A DNA stretch of 64,000 nt from positions 3,720,001 to 3,784,000 of the forward strand of contig NZ_CP036298.1 of NCBI RefSeq assembly GCF_007752135.1, given 5' to 3'. The stretch's first letter is position 1. Every line of letters starts with the position of its first letter. The translations under genes and the position numbers were made by a program. Positions 19,641 through 28,418 of this stretch are shown here, piece by piece. The notes under the pieces were generated by a model. The model did no database searches. It saw only the letters and a list, made by a program, of their open reading frames with translations, and was not told the DNA's origin. This stretch comes from Aureliella helgolandensis. GTDB taxonomy: Bacteria; Planctomycetota; Planctomycetia; Pirellulales; Pirellulaceae.

Positions 19641-20498
19641 ATGTTTCAATTGATACGTTTCCAAGTTCCTGGGCAAGCTGAATCTTGGGGCATGCAGAGC
19701 GACGAAGGCATGCGGGATTTGGGGCGTAGTTTTCCTGAGGTCGGTACCTTGCTGGAAGCCATCGGCCAGTGGGATTCCCTGCGTCCAAGGATCGAAGCGG
19801 CGCTCAAGGATGCGCCCCTTGCTCCTGCTGGCGCCCGTTTACTGTGTCCCGTTCCTCCGCATGGCAAGACAATCTGCATTGGATTGAACTATCGGGATCA
19901 TGCCCTCGAAAGCGGCATGGACATCCCCAGTGAACCCGTGGTGTTCAACAAGCTGCCCGGTGCCTTGTGTGGTCCTAACGACGAGGTGCCGCTGCCGAGC
20001 TGCAGTTCTAAAGTCGATTATGAAGCCGAGCTGGTCATGGTCATCGGCAAACGAGCCTGGCAAGTTAGCGAGGCCGACGCAGCTGACTACATTTTCGGCT
20101 ACACATGTGGACACGATGTTTCCGCACGTGACTGGCAATTGGGGCGCCCCGGAGGACAGTGGTTGCTAGGAAAAAGCTTTCCGAACTTTGCACCGATCGG
20201 GCCAGCGATCGTGCCTTCGGAATTCGTGCCACAGCCAACAAATTTGCCCATCTCGCTGCGAATCAATGGAGAGACACTCCAAGATTCTTCCACGAAACAG
20301 CTGATTTTCAATCCGAATGAATTGGTAGCGTTTCTTTCACAGTGCTGTGTGCTGGAACCGGGAGACGTTATCTTTACCGGGACGCCTCCGGGAGTCGGGG
20401 CGGCTCGCAAGCCTCCACGCTTCCTGGCTGCGGGCGACGTGGTGGAAGTCGAGATTAAGGGGATTGGAGTACTCACCAATCGCTTTGTCCCAGGATGA
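19641..20498 (+). CDS. Fumarylacetoacetate hydrolase (FAH) family protein
   Basis: The 285-residue protein has the FAH catalytic fold. The segment [37 protein letters not shown] is diagnostic, [14 protein letters not shown] supplies the metal-binding glutamates, and [22 protein letters not shown] and [13 protein letters not shown] follow in order. Members hydrolyse or decarboxylate 2-oxo acids in aromatic or sugar acid breakdown; the family resembles 2-hydroxyhepta-2,4-diene-1,7-dioate isomerases and oxaloacetate decarboxylases. The substrate is not identifiable. Three in-frame starts exist at 19629 (GTG), 19632 and 19641. The last is preferred because the weak AGG at 19626 is too close to the others. 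Confidence 0.9.
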   Translation: MFQLIRFQVPGQAESWGMQSDEGMRDLGRSFPEVGTLLEAIGQWDSLRPRIEAALKDAPLAPAGARLLCPVPPHGKTICIGLNYRDHALESGMDIPSEPVVFNKLPGALCGPNDEVPLPSCSSKVDYEAELVMVIGKRAWQVSEADAADYIFGYTCGHDVSARDWQLGRPGGQWLLGKSFPNFAPIGPAIVPSEFVPQPTNLPISLRINGETLQDSSTKQLIFNPNELVAFLSQCCVLEPGDVIFTGTPPGVGAARKPPRFLAAGDVVEVEIKGIGVLTNRFVPG

Positions 20499-20547
20499 TG
20501 GAGAACACTCTGGCACATCGAGCTAGTCCTTTCAAAACCCTCGTGCA

Positions 20548-20568
20548 GGCGGGATCTGCTATCCCGCC
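20548..20568 (+). terminator. Perfect hairpin downstream of the FAH-family gene
   Basis: GGCGGGAT pairs perfectly with ATCCCGCC around CTGCT, 50 bp after the stop codon. There is no T-run. It may be a terminator or a REP-like repeat, since similar GC-rich inverted motifs follow it. Confidence 0.4.
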
Positions 20569-20783
20569 GGTAGCACGGTTGCCCCAGACCGTGTACAGCC
20601 TCTCTTTCACGCGTTGAGAACCCAATTCTCCCGGTAGCATGGTCCCCCGGACCGTGTGCGTGCATCGTTACTCGTCCGCCACCAGCCACCAGCCACTAGC
20701 CAACCGCTGGTCGAAATCGCAACCCACAGCGTGACGGCTTGTGGATTCAAGACCGTTTGGGTTTTTACTGAGCGGTCGTACCT

Positions 20784-20848
20784 CTAATTGCCCTGTAGCG
20801 GCAGCCCTCGATCCTTGCTCACGCGGCGGGTAACATTTTCAACAGGCC
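20784..20848 (+). repeat. Truncated copy of the MITE-like repeat
   Basis: The segment reading AATTGCCCTGTAGCG, then CCTTGCTCACGCGGCGGGTAAC and TTTTCAACAGGCC matches the right two-thirds of the 114-bp element found at 26443 and 31750. The left terminal repeat is not recognisable, so this is a decayed copy. Confidence 0.65.
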
Positions 20849-21147
20849 GGTTAACAATCGAGAGGGAATTTGCTCGCGATCGAGCAATGGGGCTGCCAAA
20901 TCGTCCGGCTCCTATCAACAAGCCGGTTGGCAATCGAGACGGAAATGACTGCTACGGATTGATCGGGTGTGAAACCTTGGCGGCAAAACGGAAAACGCTT
21001 TTGAATTGGCAAGATTGCCAGCATCGGGTACTTGTCCGCTAACCGTGGGCAAGCCCTCGGTGGCTGGTAGCTAGTACTCGAAAACCGAGGAAATCGACAC
21101 ACCTAGCACTCTCCATCCTTCGAGAAAGAAGTGCCCTAGTTTTCCTG

Positions 21148-23514
21148 CTACTTCCCCGCCGCCTTTTCGATGGTGACGGCGGTGTGTTTGAACGAGGGGC
21201 AATTGCTGGATGCGTCGGTGCTGCCCATTGGGATGAGCGGATTCGCTTCGGGGTAATACATGGCGACACACCGTCGCGGTATGGGGTACTCGACTGCTTG
21301 GAAATCAAGAAGGACCCGGGTTTCGCCTTGATGATGGCTGGTCACATTAATTTTTTCGCGAGCAGACAGTCCTAGCGCTTGCATGTCGGCGGCATTCATC
21401 ATCACGACGCGCCGAGCGTTAAAAATTCCACGATAGCGATCATGTTTACCGTAGATGGTGGTGTTGAATTGGTCATGGCTGCGGACGGTTGTCATAGCGA
21501 ATTGATTGGGCAATAGTGTCTCTTCGGGGACCGGGTTGACGGTAAAGTTGGCCTTGCCTGTGGGAGTGTTGAAGACCCGTTCTCGGGCTGCATTGGGCAG
21601 GTAAAAACCACCCGGTTGCCGCACTTTCTCGTTGTAGCCCTGGCAACCTCCGATGGTGCTGGCAATGCCGTCGCGGATCAAATCGTAGTTGTCTGCCCAG
21701 GCTCGCCAATCGTTCTTGGCGCGATCGCCCACGACGGCCGCCGCCATTTCGCAAATGATCGCAACTTCATTGCGTAAACCGCTTGCGGCTGGTTTCAATC
21801 TGCCCCTCGAGGACTGAACGACTCCCATGGAATTTTCGGTGCTTGTGAATTGTGCCTGCTGGCCGTCTGCAGTAGAGCTCTGCCGAAGGTCGACTTCCGT
21901 GCGACCCAAGCAGGGGAGAAGCAGTGATTGGGCACCGGCCACCAAATCGGCGCGGTTCAGCTTGGTGCCAATGCGGACGTTCAGCCGAGTTTTGGCGAGT
22001 CCCTCAGCAGCGAAACGAGTGTCGGGGAGCGCCATGAGGAAGTTACCTCCCAGCGAAACGAAGACGTCGATGTCTCCGCGATGCAGCGCGAGGGAGGTTC
22101 GTTGGGAATCGAATCCTGCGTGACGCGGCGGCTCAAAGTCAAAGACGGTTTGGAGTTGATCGAGCAGCGCTTGGGTGGGTTGCTCCCAGACGCCCATCGT
22201 GCGGTCGCCTTGGACATTGCTATGCCCACGCACGCAGCAGGGACCGGCGCCGGGTTTGCCAATTGCACCCCGCAGGAGCAGCAAATTCATCAGCTCGCAG
22301 ACGTTCTGCGTGCCATTGGTGTGCTGGGTGATGCCTAGGCACCAACAGATGATGATTTTTTCCGTCGACCGCGTCCAATCAGCGGCGGTGCGAATCGATT
22401 CTCGGTCAATACCACTACGCTCGACCAACGTATCCCAATCGGCGGCGCGCAGATCGGTAAGCAATTCCTCAGCACCAGATGAATACTGGGCGATGAAATC
22501 ATGATCAATCGCGGAGCCGGGTTGGGCATCATCCCACTCCAGCAACTGTTTCATGATGCCTTTCAGGAGCGGAATGTCGCCATTGATTTTGACTTGCAGA
22601 AACAAGTCGCACAGCTGAGTGGCAACGCCCAGCATGCCGCTGATCTCCTGAGGGTTCATGAAACCCATCAAGCCGGCTTCGGGCAGCGGATTGATCGCAA
22701 TGATTTTCGCTCCATTGCGTTTCGATTCTTGAAGGGCGGTCAACTGCCGCGGGTGATTGGTGCCCGGGTTCTGGCCGAGGACGAAAACCAATTCGGCCTT
22801 GCCGAAATCTTCGAGCTTGACGGTACCCTTGCCGATGCCGATCATCTTGGTCAGGGCTCGGCCGCTGGATTCATGGCACATGTTGGAACAATCCGGCAAG
22901 TTGTTGGTGCCGTATTGCCGCGCGAACAATTGGTAGGCAAAGGCAGCTTCGTTGGTCGCTTTGCCGGATGTGTAAAAGGCAGCGCGGTCGGGCGAGGCGA
23001 GTGAGTGGAGTTCGTTGGCGATGACCGCATAGGCGTCTTCCCACGCAATGGGTTCATAATGTGTCGCCCCTGGGCGAAGGATCATGGGCTCCGTCAGCCG
23101 TCCCTGCTGTTCAAGCCAATAATCGGTGTGCGCAGATAGCTCTGCGACCGAGTGCTTTCGGAAGAAATCGGCCGTCACGGTTCGCGTATCGATTTCATGG
23201 GCGACCGCTTTGGCACCGTTTTCGCAGAAATCGAACGAGGATCGCTTGCCATCCGGATCGGGCCATGCGCAACCTGGACAGTCGAATCCATCCTTCTGAT
23301 TCACTTGCAGGAGGGGCAGCGTGCCGCGGACCAAACCTGCCTCACCCCAAGCGTAGCGCAAGCTCGTGACTACCGCGGAGAGTCCAGACGCCTTCTGCTT
23401 GGGAGGTTTTTGAGTAAGGTCATCACCGGAATCATCGGGTAACAACCAAATTTCGCCATGGGATGTTGGGATCGGGGAGGCAACAACATTGGGAGTCGCA
23501 GGTATGCCGGACAT
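21148..23514 (-). CDS. FdhF/YdeP-family molybdopterin oxidoreductase
   Basis: The 788-residue protein belongs to the bis-MGD molybdoenzyme superfamily, the formate dehydrogenase-like YdeP branch. It has the segment DGFDCPGCAWPDPDGKRSSFDFCENG near the N-terminus, characteristic of YdeP, in place of the usual iron-sulfur cluster motif. SNMCHESSGRAL follows as the cofactor-binding region, and later GHSNVQGDRTMGVWEQP. Nothing suggests selenocysteine. The fdhD gene directly upstream on the same strand (78 bp) encodes the sulfurtransferase that activates such enzymes. No membrane or electron-transfer subunit is nearby. The substrate is unproven; formate oxidation or an acid-resistance role as in E. 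coli YdeP are the alternatives. The start at 23512-23514 is chosen to leave a short, family-like N-terminus. Confidence 0.88.
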   Translation of the reverse strand: MSGIPATPNVVASPIPTSHGEIWLLPDDSGDDLTQKPPKQKASGLSAVVTSLRYAWGEAGLVRGTLPLLQVNQKDGFDCPGCAWPDPDGKRSSFDFCENGAKAVAHEIDTRTVTADFFRKHSVAELSAHTDYWLEQQGRLTEPMILRPGATHYEPIAWEDAYAVIANELHSLASPDRAAFYTSGKATNEAAFAYQLFARQYGTNNLPDCSNMCHESSGRALTKMIGIGKGTVKLEDFGKAELVFVLGQNPGTNHPRQLTALQESKRNGAKIIAINPLPEAGLMGFMNPQEISGMLGVATQLCDLFLQVKINGDIPLLKGIMKQLLEWDDAQPGSAIDHDFIAQYSSGAEELLTDLRAADWDTLVERSGIDRESIRTAADWTRSTEKIIICWCLGITQHTNGTQNVCELMNLLLLRGAIGKPGAGPCCVRGHSNVQGDRTMGVWEQPTQALLDQLQTVFDFEPPRHAGFDSQRTSLALHRGDIDVFVSLGGNFLMALPDTRFAAEGLAKTRLNVRIGTKLNRADLVAGAQSLLLPCLGRTEVDLRQSSTADGQQAQFTSTENSMGVVQSSRGRLKPAASGLRNEVAIICEMAAAVVGDRAKNDWRAWADNYDLIRDGIASTIGGCQGYNEKVRQPGGFYLPNAARERVFNTPTGKANFTVNPVPEETLLPNQFAMTTVRSHDQFNTTIYGKHDRYRGIFNARRVVMMNAADMQALGLSAREKINVTSHHQGETRVLLDFQAVEYPIPRRCVAMYYPEANPLIPMGSTDASSNCPSFKHTAVTIEKAAGK

Positions 23515-23592
23515 GACGGTTCTTCCGTGGAAGCGCAAGTTGAGGTTGGTTGGGGATCGTTTTACAATTGGGGGACCGGAAATTGGACGTCA

Positions 23593-24438
23593 CTACAAGA
23601 TCCGATTCGAGTCGTTGTAGACGTTGAATCGGTCCGGTTTGGCGAACCCAACTAGCGTCATGCCGTGGCGTTGGGCTAGCTCAATTGCCAAGCTTGAGGG
23701 AGCTCCCACAGCAATCACGATCGGAATGCCAACCACCAAAGCCTTCTGCACCAATTCGAAACTAATCCGACCACTCAAGACGAGCACCGATTGGGGAAAA
23801 AGTTGAGCGTCCTTTAGCCACTGCCCTCCAATGAGTTTGTCGAGTGCATTGTGCCGGCCAACGTCCTCTTCGACTTCCAGCAGGTTGCCTGAAGTTTCAA
23901 ACAAACCACTCGCATGAAGTCCACCCGTGCGCTCGAAAAGAGATTGTGCGGTTCGCAGTCGTTCTGGAAGCTGCCCCAACAAATCGGCTTGGATGGTGGG
24001 CATGCCGCTTTGCAGCGGAGTTTGGATTTGTACGCTGACGGCGTCGATTGACGCTTTGCCGCAGACTCCACAGCTACTGCTGGTATAAAAGTGCCGCTGT
24101 AGCCTGTCTAGATCAAGTTGCAGTCCCGCGCGAAGTTTGACCCGAACCACAGAACCGCTGCGGCAGACACGCGTCGCTACGACATCCTCCTGACGCTGTA
24201 GTATTCCCTCGGTAACTAAGAAACCAATCGCCAGTTTCGCATCTTGGCCTGGAGTGCGCATCGTGATCGAAATCGCATGCTCATGGGGCTTGCCGCTTTG
24301 GTTGGCAATAATGCGTATTTCGAGCGGTTGTTCAATCGCAATATCGTCCAGTTCGCTACACATGGCGTTATGGCGAAAACGCTGCACCGAAAACTCTCGA
24401 ATTCCCGCGGGCGGTTCAGTGTTGCTCATAGAACTCAT
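23593..24438 (-). CDS. fdhD: Formate dehydrogenase accessory sulfurtransferase FdhD
   Basis: The 281-residue cytoplasmic protein passes sulfur from a cysteine desulfurase to the molybdenum cofactor of formate dehydrogenase-like enzymes. The key motif SSSCGVCGK carries the two functional cysteines. MRTPGQDAKLAIGFLVTEGIL, TGGLHASGLF, EDVGRHNALDKLIG and SGRISFELVQKAL complete the family pattern, and the length is normal. It precedes the FdhF/YdeP gene by 78 bp on the same strand, and the two are almost certainly an operon. ATG codons at 24438 and 24429 are both possible starts. Confidence 0.93.
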   Translation of the reverse strand: MSSMSNTEPPAGIREFSVQRFRHNAMCSELDDIAIEQPLEIRIIANQSGKPHEHAISITMRTPGQDAKLAIGFLVTEGILQRQEDVVATRVCRSGSVVRVKLRAGLQLDLDRLQRHFYTSSSCGVCGKASIDAVSVQIQTPLQSGMPTIQADLLGQLPERLRTAQSLFERTGGLHASGLFETSGNLLEVEEDVGRHNALDKLIGGQWLKDAQLFPQSVLVLSGRISFELVQKALVVGIPIVIAVGAPSSLAIELAQRHGMTLVGFAKPDRFNVYNDSNRIL

Positions 24439-25588
24439 GGCGGTTCGATCTCTTTAGTGGACGGTGTTCGCCGCCAATGAATTTCGTGAAACTTAGATAC
24501 CTGTCCCGAGCATTGGCCCCTCAAACTCATCGTTGCAGCAACCGCAAGTAAATTGCTTGCCAGGCTACCGATGGGAGCTGTGCCGCCTTGCCCTCCGAAA
24601 CCGTATTATGGAACGCGCCAGCAATTGTGTGGTTGGCCGAATCGACAAGCCGTTTTGTGCGGGGCCCCTAATCCTGACGCCGCCAATTCCCAGCCCCACT
24701 AGCCCGAGCCGCTGGGAGTTTCCATTTACTCTGACGCAACGCGCTGTTTCGAGCGAGCAATCCTGCGCGAGGTAGGAGCCAATCGACTCCGACAACTGCC
24801 GCAGAGACTGCAGTGCGCAGTATAAGGGATCACAGCTTTCGGCAGCACCACAGCACTGAAATCCAAAGCTTGGGGCAAACTCGAAAGTATAGCGGTTTTA
24901 TTTAGCAATTGACTACCCAGCAGCGGCTATCGAGCGGGCGGGAGTGAGCTAGAAATCGGGGTGTAGTGTACCCTAAGAGGGGTGGGGTGTCTTCAGGGAT
25001 TAGCTTCTTGGGGGGCGGCGTACAGCCTGGTGTCCAGGCGGAGAATCGGATCGCGAGTTGACTTGCTGGGATGCCTGGGGAGTGGCGGGCGATGCGAAGT
25101 TTGGTCCAAGATCGAGGGGCCAGGAAAGCTTGAATCGTGCCAGACCAGATCGCCTTAACATCTCGGTGGAAGTTCAGAAGGACCGCTGGGCGACTCTCTC
25201 GACTCTAGTGCGGGAAATCGCCCGCGACAACTCCAACTCCAACTCCCTCGAACGCGCTGGGGCGGATTGGGGAGGCGGATTGGGGACACAGTTGCGTTCG
25301 CATTTGCAACCGCTGATTAGGAAATTAAGGGGGCCAGGCAGTCTGCGGAGTCCCACTGCGCAATTTTTCGAGGTCGCTCCTGAGAGAAATTCTTAGTGCA
25401 ATTTTCCATAGTAGCTCGACGTCCAGAATTGATAAAATATCCTCGTTGCCACCGAGTTTCTTGCGACTCGTCGAGTTACACTGTATCGCAAGCTGAGAAG
25501 CTGTGGCGGCGAAGGCTCCGTTCTTGCCGTGCAACCTCTCCGCTACCCCCTGCAACACTCCGACCTCCACCCCATAGGATTCTCTCTC
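24439..25588. other. 1.1-kb stretch without recognised genes
   Basis: The frames in this stretch read as arginine- and serine-rich nonsense and none resembles a protein. No repeat family, RNA gene or clear promoter was recognised. It separates fdhD from the divergently oriented TIM-barrel gene. Confidence 0.45.
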
Positions 25589-26440
25589 ATGATGCACCAC
25601 GTTTCTCGCCGATCTTTTCTGGCAGCGACAGCCGCCGTCGCCGCAGCTTCTCGCATGGCTTCGCAAAATGCGTGGGCCGCTGCACCAGCCAGCGGTTTGC
25701 AATTAGGGATTCAGCTGTATTCTCTGCGGAATTATGACGTCGATGCTGCGTTAAAGCATGCTTCGGACGTTGGGTTTAAGCAGGTTGAATTCTACAGCGG
25801 GATGTTGCCCATCAATGCAAGTGCCGAGCAGTTGGCGGAAGTCAAGCAGAAGGTTGCGGATCTGGGGATGACCATTTCCGCGCACGGCGTCAATGCGTTC
25901 AATCAGAACGAAGCCGCCAATCGCAAGATTTTCGAATTTGCGAAGGCTTTGGGCGTTAAGAATATTTCAGCAGACCCTTCGCCCGAGTCGTTTGCGCAGT
26001 TAGATGAGCTCGTCCAAGAGTTCGATATCCGGATTGCAATTCACAATCATGGACCGCGCCATCGATACAATCGCGTGATCGATGTATTGCGCGCGATCGA
26101 GAATCACGACGAGCGGATTGGCGCTTGCGCTGATTTGGGACACTTCATTCGATCGGGGGAGAATGCTACCGAAGTCGTAAGGCTGCTCAAGGGACGGTTG
26201 TATGGCGTCCACTTGAAAGATTTCGCAGAGATGCAAGACAAGACCGAGGGAGTCATTCTCGGTAAGGGGCATTTGGATGTCGCGGGCGTGATCGACGCTT
26301 TAATCGCCGTCGACTTCCCCTCTGACGGCGCGTTGTCGCTTGAGTACGAAGAGAATCCCGAAGATCCGATCGCAGACATCACCCAATGTTACAAAATTGC
26401 TGCGGCAGCCATTGATAGCGCCAATCAAGCCCGCAGCTAG
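25589..26440 (+). CDS. Tat-exported sugar phosphate isomerase/epimerase-type TIM barrel
   Basis: The 283-residue protein has a twin-arginine leader (VSRRSFLAATAAVAAASRM) and an AP-endonuclease-2-like TIM barrel. LGIQLYSLRNYDVDAALKHASDVGFKQVEFYSG, ISAHGVNAF, AIHNHGPRHRYN, CADLGHFIRSGE, YGVHLKDF and LSLEYEENPEDP carry the His, Glu and Asp residues that bind the metal in this fold. Exported members are abundant in planctomycetes and are usually annotated as sugar isomerases; the substrate is unknown. Start codons at 25589 and 25592 are adjacent and equivalent. A MITE-like element begins three bases after the stop codon. Confidence 0.88.
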   Translation: MMHHVSRRSFLAATAAVAAASRMASQNAWAAAPASGLQLGIQLYSLRNYDVDAALKHASDVGFKQVEFYSGMLPINASAEQLAEVKQKVADLGMTISAHGVNAFNQNEAANRKIFEFAKALGVKNISADPSPESFAQLDELVQEFDIRIAIHNHGPRHRYNRVIDVLRAIENHDERIGACADLGHFIRSGENATEVVRLLKGRLYGVHLKDFAEMQDKTEGVILGKGHLDVAGVIDALIAVDFPSDGALSLEYEENPEDPIADITQCYKIAAAAIDSANQARS

Positions 26441-26442
26441 TC

Positions 26443-26556
26443 GGGCTGTTGATTTAATAGCAATTTGAATTTTAACGCGGCGGTAGCATCCTTAATTGAC
26501 TTGTAGCGGAGATTACCTTTCCTTGCTCACGCGGCGGGTTACTATTTCAACAGCCC
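26443..26556 (+). repeat. MITE-like 114-bp element, near-complete copy
   Basis: The element has terminal inverted repeats GGGCTGTTGA at 26443-26452 and TCAACAGCCC at 26547-26556. The interior contains TGTAGCGGAGATTACC and CCTTGCTCACGCGGCGGGTTAC, shared with the copies at 31750 and in both tandem arrays. No coding capacity. Part of the right end is duplicated at once downstream (GACGCGGCGGGTTAATATTTC to 26587), giving two tandem right ends. It abuts the end of the TIM-barrel gene. Confidence 0.8.
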
Positions 26557-26587
26557 GTGACGCGGCGGGTTAATATTTCAACAGCCC

Positions 26588-27050
26588 GTAGTGCGGGAAG
26601 ATATCGCTCCTGTCAGACTAGAGTCGATCCTACCCCGCGGGATGGACGACTCGGGGGAGCTAGGGCCGCCGCCGTTGTACCGTCTAAGCCGGAATTCGTG
26701 CGCGGCAGCCTCGCTCAGCAGGCTGGTTGCACTCCTGTAGTGCTAATGATTCTACTGGTTGATGACCGTTGAAGTACTTTACGACGCATCGATCAACTAG
26801 GTCTCTGCTCCGTCGCCCCCCGCGGGGACCCAAACGCCCCTGTTGGGAATCGCTCTGCGAATTGGGGTATGAGCCCAGAGGCGAAAATTACGGCGTCGTG
26901 TCCACACGCTTGCGAAGGAGGCTAAGTTCACCGATGCTTTCTGCGAGCGTAAATGCAGTAGCCCACCCGCTCTTTCTATTGCCGAACGCAAAATCACTCG
27001 CCAGTCGTTGGCAACTCGCACCCCTTTCTCAACGGCTACCACGAACTTGG
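26588..27050. other. Gene-free stretch
   Basis: About 460 bp between the MITE-like element and the metallopeptidase stop codon. No coding frame, RNA gene or repeat was recognised. Confidence 0.45.
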
Positions 27051-28088
27051 TCAAACGGCGTGTGAAGAGGCTATTTCGGGACTCAGTTCCTTACTTCGCA
27101 ATGCATGCACGTAGTTCAGTTTGGTGAGCACTGCTTTGGGAAGTTTCTCGGGTAACAGCGGTTGGAGTCCCAGGTCGAAATTGTATTCGCTAGCTTCGAT
27201 TACGATCTTGAGGACTTCGCGGACCAAACCCCCGACATCCGCTTGGGGAGAAAGGTCAAAGTTCGCACGTCCCTGATCGTTGGCGGTCGATGCAATCGCC
27301 ATGATGTCGAGATAAACATTGACGGTTTCCGCAAAGTCCTCCCAGGGATGCATGGTTGCGTATTGGCTGACAAAGGAGGTTGCCCAATCGGCCGGCGCAC
27401 CGTTGGCATAATGGTTCTGCATTGCTTGTTCATAATCAACTGCAAAGGGATCCCCAAAGAGGTCGTGATAATCTTTCAATGCCACTCGGCTTGCAAAACT
27501 CCAGTCGATGTAATGCCCGATCTCGTGCCTCAAATGGCCAATGAGCGTTCGCTGCGGTTCGCCGAGCCGCACGCGAAGCGATTCGCGTTGCACGCTGTCG
27601 GCCTCCACCATATTGATCACGACCACGCCGTCCTCGTGCCCTGTGAACGCTTGGTGAACTTTGCCATCGGAATCGATCCTGTCCTCCAGAAATTCAAAGC
27701 GTAGTGGATGAGTCTCCTGGAGGTTGCCGACGAAAGGAGGCATGCCCAGATGCTGAAGTTGTACGAGCAATTGACGCTTTGCCGTTTCGAGAGCCGCCCA
27801 ACGAGGTTGTGCTTCCGGCGCGGACAGATCTGGGATGACGGTGGTGAACTCGCACCAGTGACAGAGCGATCCGGCGCTCGAGTTGAATGAATTGCAGACG
27901 CCATACGATTGATTCAAACAGCGATGGGCGACCGATCCGCATCGATCGCAGCTTAACTGCTCTGCCTCACCTTGGAAGCTTGCTAAACTGCCGCAAGAGG
28001 TGCATCTTCCCAGCACTGACTGACAACCGACGCAGACGCTGTTATTAAAATAGATGCGGTTGCCGCAGCGACATTTGCTTGTCTTCAT
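27051..28088 (-). CDS. Zinc-ribbon putative metallopeptidase (Peptidase_Mx type)
   Basis: The 345-residue protein begins with a zinc-ribbon region containing paired cysteines (C6xC8, C19xxC22, C29xxC32, C47xxC50). A metalloprotease-like domain follows with the HExxH motif HEIGHY at 188-193, and a later segment PWEDFAETVNVYLDIMA that could supply a third ligand. The order of domains and the length match the family of putative zinc-binding metallopeptidases with an N-terminal zinc ribbon. There is no signal peptide, so it is probably cytoplasmic. The substrate is unknown. It stands alone between the TIM-barrel gene and katE. Confidence 0.88.
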   Translation of the reverse strand: MKTSKCRCGNRIYFNNSVCVGCQSVLGRCTSCGSLASFQGEAEQLSCDRCGSVAHRCLNQSYGVCNSFNSSAGSLCHWCEFTTVIPDLSAPEAQPRWAALETAKRQLLVQLQHLGMPPFVGNLQETHPLRFEFLEDRIDSDGKVHQAFTGHEDGVVVINMVEADSVQRESLRVRLGEPQRTLIGHLRHEIGHYIDWSFASRVALKDYHDLFGDPFAVDYEQAMQNHYANGAPADWATSFVSQYATMHPWEDFAETVNVYLDIMAIASTANDQGRANFDLSPQADVGGLVREVLKIVIEASEYNFDLGLQPLLPEKLPKAVLTKLNYVHALRSKELSPEIASSHAV

Positions 28089-28418
28089 TTGTATTCGATC
28101 TCAGTAAGTGAATTGTAGCCTGGCACAGGCTGTGTCCCGGCATGTCCAACGTCCCCGCTTGTCCAACGCGGGCAATTCTCTGCAGCAACTTCTCCCGAAG
28201 TGCCGGCGTCTTTAGCGGCAATTGACTGGGCGCGGGGCTTCCCCATACCGACCCACTGCAACCTGCTGCAAACCGTGCACAGCTGGCGCACTGCGGATTT
28301 ATGGGGCCTCCCGCACGTGCGACCGTCTGCTTGTCGGCAGTATGGGTAGACCGAAAACCGCTTCCCTGACTCAGCACTAGCGGAACTCGGAACTCGGGCC
28401 GTGGACTTCCGCAGCGCC
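28089..28418. other. Gene-free stretch
   Basis: About 330 bp between the end of katE and the start of the metallopeptidase gene, both on the minus strand. No convincing frame or motif. Confidence 0.45.

Larger units (their letters stand above)
20499..21147. other. Gene-free stretch with hairpins and a truncated MITE-like copy
   Basis: No gene is seen. The stretch holds a perfect hairpin (20548-20568), two copies of a GGTAGCAYGGT..GACCGTGT motif near 20569 and 20635, the decayed MITE end at 20784-20848, and an imperfect 27-bp direct repeat (CAACARGCCGGTT..CAATCGAGA) starting near 20840 and 20916. Confidence 0.5.

Noticed and set aside
21148-23514. FdhF/YdeP-like protein as a selenocysteine formate dehydrogenase
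   Set aside because: The frame has no internal TGA and carries ordinary cysteines in the conserved sites.
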